The position numbers and the translations under genes are program-made. This document shows, one piece after another, positions 1 through 6,051 of a DNA stretch of 8,426 bases. The stretch spans positions 1 to 8,426 of the forward strand of contig JAJECR010000269.1 of NCBI GenBank assembly GCA_022821935.1. The letters run 5' to 3'. Each line of letters opens with the position of its first letter. Positions within the stretch are counted from its first letter, which is position 1. Origin of the DNA: Candidatus Latescibacterota bacterium (GTDB lineage Bacteria > JAAXHH01). A model generated the notes under the pieces. The model was not told the DNA's origin and made no database searches. It saw nothing but the letters and a program-made list of their open reading frames with translations.

Positions 1-543
1 GGGTTCTGGTCGGGACTCTGCGGCACGATGGAGCAGGACCCGGAGGTGGTCCGGACCTGCCTGGAGCACGGCCTGGACGAAGACACCCTCGCCATCACGG
101 TCATGCCCGCCGGTCCCAGGGCCCGCGTGGCCCTTTCCGACGGGGGTTATACGTCCATGTCTTCGGCTTCCCGGCACAAGGACGAAGCCTGGACTTTTCT
201 CAACTGGCTCATGGCGCCCGAACAGCGGCTTCGATACTGCCGGGACGTCAATATGATCCCGCCCTTCGCCGAGAACTTGCAGGATCCCGCCTTCGGCCAG
301 GGCCTCTACCGGTCCTTCGTGGAGATGGTGAGCGATCCGGCCATCATACAGAACTGGTATCCCAACTACCTGCCGGAGATGGGCGAGTTTCTCGAGGTGC
401 GGGTAACCGAGGAACATCAGAAAATGCTGCTGAAGCGGCAGTCTCCCCAGGAGGCCCTCGACCGGCTGGCCGATTTCCTGACCCGGGCGCAGCAAAAGTA
501 CGTGGACCGGCACGGACCGGATACGCCCCGGCCGCCGGCGTAG
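1..543 (+). CDS. ABC transporter extracellular solute-binding protein, C-terminal part (5' end outside window)
   Basis: This reading frame is open from base 1, so the gene begins upstream of the window; 180 residues and a TAG stop are visible. It is the C-terminal lobe of a family 1 (CUT1, sugar-type) solute-binding protein, which would capture a substrate in the periplasm and deliver it to the permeases encoded downstream. The identification rests on the complete paralogue that follows: by hand count the two share about 112 of 180 residues, with no gaps needed. Shared blocks include GFWSG near the start, MPAGPRA, FGQG, QNWYP, YLPEMGEF, RLADFL and the terminal HGPDTPRPPA. The stretch between MPAGPRA and FGQG is much less similar than the ends. 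The ATG at base 28 is internal and is not a real start. The substrate cannot be named from sequence; an oligosaccharide or polyol-like compound is the family expectation. Confidence 0.88.
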   Translation, partial: GFWSGLCGTMEQDPEVVRTCLEHGLDEDTLAITVMPAGPRARVALSDGGYTSMSSASRHKDEAWTFLNWLMAPEQRLRYCRDVNMIPPFAENLQDPAFGQGLYRSFVEMVSDPAIIQNWYPNYLPEMGEFLEVRVTEEHQKMLLKRQSPQEALDRLADFLTRAQQKYVDRHGPDTPRPPA

Positions 544-610
544 CGCGCCAGGAAACTGCCTGGCATGACGGGACGAAGAACATGCATGCGCCCCGGCCAC
601 CGGCGTTGCG
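521..610 (+). repeat. Imperfect direct repeat: degenerate copy of the first binding-protein gene's 3' end
   Basis: Bases 521-545, which cover the last codons and stop of the first binding-protein gene, recur at 586-610 with 22 of 25 bases identical (offset 65). A third, shorter match lies at the 3' end of the second binding-protein gene (1999 onward). In the 586-610 copy the stop codon has become TTG, so the frame upstream of the second gene stays open there. This fits a relic of the duplication that produced the two paralogues, but a short GC-rich match could also arise by chance. Confidence 0.5.
547..564 (+). promoter_or_regulatory. Intercistronic hairpin after the first binding-protein gene
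   Basis: GCCAGG (547-552) and CCTGGC (559-564) form a perfect 6-bp stem around the loop AAACTG, starting 4 nt after the TAG stop. No T-run follows, so it does not look like an intrinsic terminator. Hairpins in this position in binding-protein/permease operons (the malE-malF REP is the known case) stabilise the upstream mRNA and raise binding-protein yield. That role here is inference. Confidence 0.4.
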
Positions 611-689
611 CGGCGGTTCTGAGCATCGGACCGCCGCAATGGCACAACGAAACTGGATCGATACGATGCCTCACGAGGCAAAACCCGTC

Positions 690-2027
690 ATGAAACCCAG
701 GCGAATCACCCGCCGCGATATGCTGCGGATCGGCGGCACGGCTGTCGCGGGCGCGGCCGTGCTGGGCTGCGGCGGCGGGGACGGCCGCCGGACCGTCACG
801 GTCTTCAGCCCGATGGGCGAGGTGAAGAATCAGGCCCTCGCGCGGCAGGTAGACCGTTTCATGGCCGTTCGGGATGACTTGCGCGTGGAAGTGATCCCCG
901 TCCCGTGGGACCAGGGCCACGCCAAGTTGCTGACCATGATCGCCGGCGGAAACCCGCCCGACGTGATTACGGCGACGGGCCAGTGGATGGCCGAGTTCCG
1001 GGCCATGGGCGCCATCGAGGACCTGACTTCCTGGTACGCTTCGTGGCCCCATCGCGGCGCCTTCACGAGGACGGCCCTGCTCCGGTGCGAGAGCAGCACG
1101 GCCATCGAGGACGGCCGGGTTTACGGGCTGCCATTGGAGCTGACGACGCGGGCCATGTTCTATCGCAGGCAGTGGCTGGAGGAGCGGGGACTGGAACCCG
1201 CGGCGACCCGGGCCGGGTGGCGCGCGCTGCTGGAGCGGATCACGGACCGGGACAGGAACCGTTACGGCTACGCCCTGCGCGGCGCCCGCGGGGGCTTCTG
1301 GACCTGGTGGCCCATCCTGGAGGAGTTCTCCGGCACGAACGAATGGTTCGACGGGGACCACAACTGCATCATAAGCAGTCCGGCACACGTGGAAGGACTG
1401 GCCTTCTGGAACGACATCTACCGGGACGGACTGGCGCCGGCGGACTCGGTGAACTGGGGCTACAACGAATTGGTGCAGGGGTTCTGGTCCGGGATCTGCG
1501 GGTGTATCGAGCAGGACCCCGAAGTGGTGCGCACCTGCCTGGAACACGGCATGGACGAATCGACCCTCGTCACCGCCCCCATGCCCGCCGGTCCACGGGC
1601 CCACGTGGCGTCCAACGACATCTGGATCCTTTCGATTTCGAGCGGCGCGAAGAACCCGGACGGGGCGCTGGCTTTTTACGAGTGGGTGATGTCGCCGGAG
1701 CAGCTCATCGCCTACAGCAAGGACGCGAGTGTGCTGCCGACGGTGAAGCAGGGCATGGACGACCCCTATTTCGGCCAGGGTTTCCTGCGGCCGTTCATGG
1801 ACATGGCCACCGATGCGAAACTCCTGCAGAACTGGTATCCGAGCTACCTGCCTGAAATGGGCGAATTCATCGAGGTGCTGGTCACCGAAGAACAGCAGAA
1901 GATGCTCCTCGGCAGGCAGTCGCCGCGGGAAACGCTGGAACGGCTGGCGGACTTCCTGGGCCGGGCCCAGCAGCGGTACGTGGAACGCCACGGTCCCGAT
2001 ACGCCCCGGCCGCCGGCCGCCTCGTAA
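690..2027 (+). CDS. ABC transporter extracellular solute-binding protein, likely Tat-exported lipoprotein
   Basis: This is a complete family 1 (CUT1) solute-binding protein of 445 residues from the chosen start, a usual length for the family. It should bind its substrate outside the inner membrane and pass it to the two permeases encoded next. The N-terminus has a twin-arginine-like motif (TRRDMLRIGG, residues 7-16), a short hydrophobic stretch and a lipobox-like VLGC ending at Cys27, so Tat export followed by lipid anchoring is likely. NPPDVI with a following W-x-AEF-x-x-x-G is typical of sugar-binding members. The frame stays open back to ATGs at 582, 639 and 666. The start at 690 is preferred because it puts the RR motif near the N-terminus and has GAGG 11 nt upstream; 666 is also possible. 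The C-terminal 180 residues match the preceding gene closely. The stop lies 12 nt before the first permease. The substrate is unknown. Confidence 0.9.
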   Translation: MKPRRITRRDMLRIGGTAVAGAAVLGCGGGDGRRTVTVFSPMGEVKNQALARQVDRFMAVRDDLRVEVIPVPWDQGHAKLLTMIAGGNPPDVITATGQWMAEFRAMGAIEDLTSWYASWPHRGAFTRTALLRCESSTAIEDGRVYGLPLELTTRAMFYRRQWLEERGLEPAATRAGWRALLERITDRDRNRYGYALRGARGGFWTWWPILEEFSGTNEWFDGDHNCIISSPAHVEGLAFWNDIYRDGLAPADSVNWGYNELVQGFWSGICGCIEQDPEVVRTCLEHGMDESTLVTAPMPAGPRAHVASNDIWILSISSGAKNPDGALAFYEWVMSPEQLIAYSKDASVLPTVKQGMDDPYFGQGFLRPFMDMATDAKLLQNWYPSYLPEMGEFIEVLVTEEQQKMLLGRQSPRETLERLADFLGRAQQRYVERHGPDTPRPPAAS

Positions 2028-2039
2028 CCTGGCCGCGTC

Positions 2040-2921
2040 ATGAAAAAAGCCGAACCCTATCTGCTGCTGGCGCCCGCCTACCTGCTCATCGCGGGATTCC
2101 TGTTCTACCCCATGGCCACCGTATTTCTGCTTTCTCTGCGGGAATACCAGCTCATGGATCCCCTCAACACCCCCTTCGTCGGCCTGGACCAATATGTGAA
2201 TATGCTGGGCGACGAGTACTTCTGGGGGAGTCTCTGGAATTCCGTGGTCTGGGTGGTGGTATCGCTGTTCTTCCAGTTCCTGCTCGGCTTCTGCCTGGCG
2301 CTGCTGCTCAACAGCGCCCGGTTCAGAGGCAGGGGACTCTTCCAGGCCATCGTCTTCGCGCCCTGGGCGGTATCGGGTTTCCTGATTGCCATCATCTGGG
2401 CCTGGCTGCTCAATGGAGAATTCGGGCTGGTCAACGACCTGCTCATGCGGGCCGGGCTATTGGATCAGAAAGTCGGGTTCCTGTCCCGCGGCGAGACGGC
2501 CCTGCTCTCCTGCGTGCTGGCCAATATCTGGTTCGGCGTCACCTTTTTCGCCGTCATGCTCTTCGCCGCGCTGCAGGCCATCCCTCCGAGTCTGTACGAA
2601 GCGGCCGACATGGACGGCGCCACGGCGTGGCAGTCCTTCTGGCGCGTCACCGCGCCCATGGTGAAGCCGGCCATCGTCATCACGATACTTCTTCGGGCGA
2701 TCTGGATATTCAACTGGGCGGACCTGATCTGGGTCATGACCGGGGGAGGTCCGGCCGGGGCTTCCCGCACCCTGGCGCTCTACGTGTTCCAGAAGGCCTT
2801 CCTTGGGCTGGATTTCGGGTATTCGGCCGCTTTGGGCGTCGCGCTGACCGTGGTTTCCCTGGTCTTTACCGCGGTGTTCCTGCGGATTACGCGTTTCTAT
2901 GGCGACGAGGCGTCGATATGA
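2040..2921 (+). CDS. ABC sugar transporter permease, MalF/UgpA type
   Basis: This 293-residue inner-membrane protein should form half of the transmembrane channel of a CUT1 importer. About six hydrophobic segments are visible, near residues 8-32, 64-91, 100-124, 153-180, 211-232 and 259-283. The cytoplasmic EAA loop that docks on the ATPase is clear: EAADMDGA at 187-194, followed by F200 and P206/P210. After it comes FNWADLIWVMTGGGPAGAS (about 224-242), the sequence typical of MalF/UgpA-type subunits. The length is that of short UgpA-like members without the large periplasmic loop of E. coli MalF. The ATG lies 12 nt after the stop of the binding-protein gene with no good Shine-Dalgarno, so translation may depend on ribosomes arriving from upstream. 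The next permease starts 10 nt after this stop, so the pair is surely co-transcribed. Confidence 0.93.
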   Translation: MKKAEPYLLLAPAYLLIAGFLFYPMATVFLLSLREYQLMDPLNTPFVGLDQYVNMLGDEYFWGSLWNSVVWVVVSLFFQFLLGFCLALLLNSARFRGRGLFQAIVFAPWAVSGFLIAIIWAWLLNGEFGLVNDLLMRAGLLDQKVGFLSRGETALLSCVLANIWFGVTFFAVMLFAALQAIPPSLYEAADMDGATAWQSFWRVTAPMVKPAIVITILLRAIWIFNWADLIWVMTGGGPAGASRTLALYVFQKAFLGLDFGYSAALGVALTVVSLVFTAVFLRITRFYGDEASI

Positions 2922-2931
2922 GGATGGGAAA

Positions 2932-3765
2932 ATGATCCGGCAGCATCCATTAAGCCGTCTGCTTCAAGGCGCCGGACTATGCGCGTTTTTTCTCTTCGCG
3001 GTTTTTCCCGTGTACTGGATGGTGGTCACGTCCCTGACGCCCGAGAAGGATCTCTTCGTCTGGCCCCTTCGGTATTTCCCGTCGGCGCCTACGCTGGAAC
3101 ACTACGCCGCGGCCTTCCTGCGGACCGACATCCCCCGGTTCTTCTCCAACAGCCTCACGGTCGCCAGCCTCGCTTCGGCCTGCACGCTGACGGTGTCCGT
3201 CCTCGGAGGCTACGCCCTCGCGCGCTACCGCTTCCGGGGACGCCAGGCCACGCTCCTGGTCTTCCTGGCGACCCAGATGATGCCCGTGGTGGTGCTCATC
3301 GTCCCCCTCTTCATCATCTTCCGCATGCTCGGCCTGCTCAACACCCTCTACAGCCTGATGATCGTCTACACCGTGCTGAACATCCCCTTCTGCACCCTCA
3401 TGATGCAGGGATTCTTCGCGGGCGTGCCGTCGGAACTGGAGGAGGCCGCCATGGTGGACGGATGCAACCGGATGGGGGCGATCCTGCGCGTGGCCGTGCC
3501 GCTGGCCCGTCCCGGTCTGATCGCGACCTTTCTGTTCGCCTTCATCGGCGCCTGGAACGAACTCCTGTTCGCGGTGATGTTCCTGAACTCGGAATCCACC
3601 TTCACGCTGCCCGTGGGCCTGTACAACTTCATCAGCAAGTACGACATACACTGGGGACGCATGATGGCCGGCGCTACCCTGGCGCTGCTTCCCGCCCTCG
3701 CCGTGTTCGCCTTCGTCCAGCGGTACATGGTTCGGGGCCTGGCTTTAGGCGCCGTGAAGGGTTAG
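2932..3765 (+). CDS. ABC sugar transporter permease, MalG/UgpE type
   Basis: This 277-residue inner-membrane protein is the second channel subunit of the importer. It has a first hydrophobic segment at about residues 12-34 and further segments near 72-97, 106-131, 136-156, 196-218 and 243-263. The EAA loop reads EAAMVDG (171-177) and ends in a proline-containing stretch up to P194. IGAWNELLFA (205-214) and the C-terminal RYMVRGLALGAVKG are characteristic of MalG/UgpE proteins. The frame opens at an ATG at 2899, inside the previous gene. I prefer the ATG at 2932 because GAGGA lies 7 nt upstream and the shorter N-terminus fits the family. This is the last gene of the + strand operon. No MalK/UgpC-type ATPase follows, so the nucleotide-binding subunit must lie upstream of the window or elsewhere, as often happens when one ATPase serves several CUT1 systems. 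Confidence 0.93.
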   Translation: MIRQHPLSRLLQGAGLCAFFLFAVFPVYWMVVTSLTPEKDLFVWPLRYFPSAPTLEHYAAAFLRTDIPRFFSNSLTVASLASACTLTVSVLGGYALARYRFRGRQATLLVFLATQMMPVVVLIVPLFIIFRMLGLLNTLYSLMIVYTVLNIPFCTLMMQGFFAGVPSELEEAAMVDGCNRMGAILRVAVPLARPGLIATFLFAFIGAWNELLFAVMFLNSESTFTLPVGLYNFISKYDIHWGRMMAGATLALLPALAVFAFVQRYMVRGLALGAVKG

Positions 3766-3785
3766 GGGGCGGACGGACAGGCTGG

Positions 3786-3817
3786 CCGGCGGGGAGAAGT
3801 TTCGGACGTTCCGCCGG
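3786..3817. terminator. GC-rich inverted repeat between convergent genes
   Basis: CCGGCGG (3786-3792) and CCGCCGG (3811-3817) form a perfect 7-bp stem with an 18-nt loop. The element lies in the 79-nt gap between the last permease gene and the oppositely oriented secreted-protein gene. There is no T-run on either strand, so it is not a canonical intrinsic terminator. A role in stopping transcription from both sides is inferred from its position only. Confidence 0.3.
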
Positions 3818-3844
3818 ATCATCCGAGGGCTGTTGCGCGTCGGA

Positions 3845-4645
3845 TCAGGGCAGGAGGAGCGGGCGCACCCATACGAGATATACCTGGCCGCCGGAACGAA
3901 TCGCCTGGTGTTCGGTCAGCAGCCGGTAGGCCTGGCGGGCGTCCGCCCCGGCGAGTTTACGGTATCCACGGGGGCGCTTCCCCTTCACCTCTGCCAGGTC
4001 GATCGTATCCAGCGGCCAGTCCACGGCATCGTCGGACTGGTCCTCCATGTACCGGGGCAGTTTCTGCACGGCGATCTCGACACGGTCCGGGACGAAAGGC
4101 TGGGCCCGGGGATGGGAGAACCCGGAGAGGAAATTGTTGAATTTGTACATGGCGTTCCAGGCCGGGGCGATGACGTCGTTGACGGAACGGGCCTTGAGCA
4201 GCGCGGGAGAGTACGTGTGCCGGCTCGGCGGAGCGTGCAGTCCGATCCAGATGGTCACCTTGTCGTTGTTTTCGCGAAAAGGTTCCTGTATGCTCCTGGC
4301 GTAGGGCAATTCGTTATCGATCCATTCGTTGGTCAGGCTCGACAGGCCAAAGCTGTTCTGCATCACCAGGTACAGTCCGCCGAGCTCCTCGCCCTCCAGC
4401 CGGATCTGCCGGTGGGGGTTCTTGAAATCGTCGTCCCGGAATACGATGAGCCCGTTGCCGTAGAGCACGATCTGCGGCGTGCGGGAAAGGAAAATTTCGT
4501 GCACGGTAGTCGATGCCCGGACCATTTTACGCCAAATGGCCGGTTCGCCTTCGGATCCGTGGGCGTCGGCTGCCGTGAAGATTCCCGCCAGCACGATCAG
4601 GAGCCACTTGATCAGGTTTCCGGGCGTGTCAGGGCTTCTTTTCAT
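3845..4645 (-). CDS. Uncharacterised secreted protein (266 aa)
   Basis: I cannot assign a function. The protein starts with a Sec-type signal peptide: KR near the N-terminus, a hydrophobic core at about residues 11-24 (LIKWLLIVLAGIFT), and a plausible cleavage site after ADA at 28. It should therefore be periplasmic or secreted. The mature part has a segment PQIVLYGNGLIVFRDDD (about 57-73) and ends with VYLVWVRPLLLP. As I recall, some hypothetical bacterial proteins have a similar layout, with a 'YGDG'-type strand near the front and a terminal 'RPLLP'; this is memory, not a search. The start is well supported: GGAAAG (minus strand, 4654-4659) lies 8 nt upstream of the ATG. An overlapping frame on the + strand is nearly as long, but its product has no signal peptide, no recognisable motif and no ribosome-binding site. 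The gene is convergent with the ABC operon and downstream of the PorD-like gene on the same strand. Confidence 0.78.
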   Translation of the reverse strand: MKRSPDTPGNLIKWLLIVLAGIFTAADAHGSEGEPAIWRKMVRASTTVHEIFLSRTPQIVLYGNGLIVFRDDDFKNPHRQIRLEGEELGGLYLVMQNSFGLSSLTNEWIDNELPYARSIQEPFRENNDKVTIWIGLHAPPSRHTYSPALLKARSVNDVIAPAWNAMYKFNNFLSGFSHPRAQPFVPDRVEIAVQKLPRYMEDQSDDAVDWPLDTIDLAEVKGKRPRGYRKLAGADARQAYRLLTEHQAIRSGGQVYLVWVRPLLLP

Positions 4646-4866
4646 ATGACTGTCTTTCCGTTCTGATGCCGATGCGATGTAGCCGATGTAACCGATCCAT
4701 GAACGAGGCGAAGCGGAGTTTTCACAAGCAGCGAAAGTGGCAGTGCCCGTCCTGCGGTCGCATAAGGTTTCAACGTAAGAGGCCCAGGAACCGGTCCGCC
4801 TGGTCCGCCCGGTCCGCGAAACACCGTCGCAGTGACTGAACGGCCGGATGGACGACAGCCGTCAGG
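4646..4866. other. Intergenic region between two minus-strand genes; short tandem repeats and a doubtful small ORF
   Basis: This 221-nt gap separates the stop of the PorD-like gene from the start of the secreted-protein gene. It contains two sets of 9-bp near-repeats. GATGTAGCC/GATGTAACC follow related GATG steps at about 4665-4698. Three copies of a GGTCCGCC-type unit lie at 4792-4818. On the + strand an ATG at 4699 opens 46 codons to TGA at 4837-4839. The product would be strongly basic with one CPSCG motif, but there is no Shine-Dalgarno and only one half of a zinc ribbon, so I do not call it a gene. I see no convincing promoter or terminator. Confidence 0.5.
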
Positions 4867-5790
4867 TCATCTGCTCAAACGCTCCACATGCTTTTCGTAG
4901 GTCGACCTGTGCGCGGGATCGATCTTCATGAGCATGTCGTAGACCTCCCTGGAAGAGGCCGCATCAAGGACTTCCGTGGGGGATTCCGAACTGAATACAT
5001 CCGCCAGCTGCAGGTAATGGGCGTTCAGGAATTCCTTCAGACGCTCGTCCCGAGGGTTCTTTTCGTGCAGTTCCGCCATGAAATCCACGGCCTGGCGGCA
5101 AAGTGTCCGGGCCTCCGCCGGCTTGTTTTCCTTCTGTGCCGCCAAACCCCGGTAATATCGGTTCCTGATCAGGCGGTGGGGCTTGTATTCATCGGCCAGA
5201 ATACCGTCGATCAGGTCCAGCCGTTCGTCCCACCCCCGCTGAAACTCACGGCTGAACCGGCCGTCCAGGGCGATGGCATTGGCGCGCTGGAAATGGCTGT
5301 CGCCGCCGAATTCCGTGTACTTGTCCAATTCGTGGCCGATCATGATATGAACGTAATAGTCGATCAGCCACGTCAGCCCGTTAAACTGCTGATCGTCATG
5401 CTGGAGCAGATCCTCCCGTTCGTACTCGAAAAACCACCATCGGTCCAGGTATTTGAGGTCTGTACCGCTGTACACGGTCAGGCGCGAGCCGTACTGGGTC
5501 TTGACCCGGCTGCCCAGAAAGGCCAGTATCGCTTCGAACCCCACGTGCACCGGCTCGGGCAGGTCTTCCTCCATCCAGTCCCATTCCTCAATGTAGTCGG
5601 CGAGCGTCAGGGCGAAGTCCGCCATCTGCTCGCGGTGCAGAACAGGCAGGGCTTCCAGGTGCACCATGGTCTCGGCTTTCACCTGCTGCCCGCAAGCGTC
5701 CGGCGGCGGAAGCGCCAACAGGCAGAGCGCCAGCAAGCCGGCCGGTCTCCAGGTAAGTTTCCGGTATTTCCGGTGTTGCATCGAAGCCAT
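4867..5790 (-). CDS. PorD-like (DUF4835 family) exported protein
   Basis: The 307-residue protein has an N-terminal signal sequence (basic HRKYRK, then GLLALCLLALPPP) and should be exported; the cysteine that follows is not in a good lipobox. The mature part resembles the DUF4835 family, whose Bacteroidota members are called PorD and are linked to type IX secretion. In order I recognise: a short front segment with EEWDW, the phrase IDYYVHIMIGHELDKY, then EFGGDSHFQRANAIA, a GWDERLDLIDGIL stretch, YKPHRLIRNRYYRGL, and a helical C-terminal part ending with LADVFS and a tail. The family signature as I remember it (YYxxIxxGxxxDxxxxxGGxxxFxxA, GW, R, Y-P-R-YxRGL) fits well in order and spacing. The annotated frame opens at 5796. 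The ATG at 5790 is preferred because GGGAG lies 7 nt upstream of it but only 1 nt upstream of the 5796 ATG. No other secretion gene is visible nearby. Confidence 0.7.
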   Translation of the reverse strand: MASMQHRKYRKLTWRPAGLLALCLLALPPPDACGQQVKAETMVHLEALPVLHREQMADFALTLADYIEEWDWMEEDLPEPVHVGFEAILAFLGSRVKTQYGSRLTVYSGTDLKYLDRWWFFEYEREDLLQHDDQQFNGLTWLIDYYVHIMIGHELDKYTEFGGDSHFQRANAIALDGRFSREFQRGWDERLDLIDGILADEYKPHRLIRNRYYRGLAAQKENKPAEARTLCRQAVDFMAELHEKNPRDERLKEFLNAHYLQLADVFSSESPTEVLDAASSREVYDMLMKIDPAHRSTYEKHVERLSR

Positions 5791-5841
5791 GGGCATGCTC
5801 CCGCGAACCGGGATTCCCTTTTCGGTCGTCTTTCGTTCGGA

Positions 5842-5870
5842 AAGCTAATCGCCGGAAAGCGGCATGTCAA
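5842..5870 (-). promoter_or_regulatory. Predicted sigma70-type promoter for the PorD-like gene
   Basis: On the minus strand a perfect TTGACA (complement of 5865-5870) is followed after 17 nt by TAGCTT (complement of 5842-5847), which has 3 of 6 consensus bases. Transcription would start near 5835, giving a leader of about 45 nt before the ATG at 5790. The -35 box and spacing are good; the -10 box is weak. Confidence 0.5.
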
Positions 5871-5917
5871 GCCCATCCCACGCGGCCGCAACCCCGGTGC
5901 CACCCTTGGTGCGAGCC

Positions 5918-5946
5918 TTGACACCCGGATTCCAGGGCTGTATTTT
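5918..5946 (+). promoter_or_regulatory. Predicted sigma70-type promoter for the radical SAM gene
   Basis: TTGACA (5918-5923) is a perfect -35 box. It is followed after exactly 17 nt by TATTTT (5941-5946), 4 of 6 matches to the -10 consensus. Transcription would start near 5953, upstream of both candidate start codons of the radical SAM gene. It is arranged back to back with the minus-strand promoter, the two -35 boxes being about 47 bp apart. Confidence 0.6.
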
Positions 5947-6051
5947 TGCGGTCCATAGTATGCGTCGGCCCGGTTGAGCAACCCGGCGCTACAGGCGGCC
6001 TGGCCGGACCAGCCGGACCGCGCAACCGATCATCGTCATTTGGACAGGTAC

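Noticed and set aside
905..1855. Open frame of 316 codons on the + strand inside the second binding-protein gene
   Set aside because: It overlaps a firmly identified gene in another frame, and its R/G/A/P-rich composition is typical of an out-of-frame reading of GC-rich DNA.
417..2192. Long open frame of 591 codons on the minus strand, antisense to both binding-protein genes
   Set aside because: It is a shadow of GC-rich coding sequence. The product is rich in H, R, G and P with no domain or signal peptide, and the + strand frames have clear homology to each other and to a known family.
3813..3826. Short CGGAT/ATCCG palindrome considered as a terminator stem
   Set aside because: The arms are separated by one base, so no stable loop can form; the 7-bp stem at 3786-3817 is the better candidate.
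2977..3929. Long alternative frames on both strands over the second permease gene
   Set aside because: The MalG-type permease frame has membrane segments, the EAA motif and a family C-terminus; the alternatives show none of these.
3833..4666. Open frame of 277 codons on the + strand opposite the secreted-protein gene
   Set aside because: Nearly equal in length to the minus-strand gene but without signal peptide, ribosome-binding site or recognisable motif; the minus-strand frame has the first two.
4699..4839. 46-codon + strand ORF with a CPSCG motif
   Set aside because: A lone CXXC is not enough for a zinc ribbon, there is no Shine-Dalgarno, and part of it is a 9-bp repeat. Kept only as a low-interest observation.
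4888..5958. Open frame of 356 codons on the + strand opposite the PorD-like gene
   Set aside because: The minus strand shows a family-like motif order, a signal peptide and a ribosome-binding site. The + strand product looks like a complement-derived V/H/Q/R-rich shadow.
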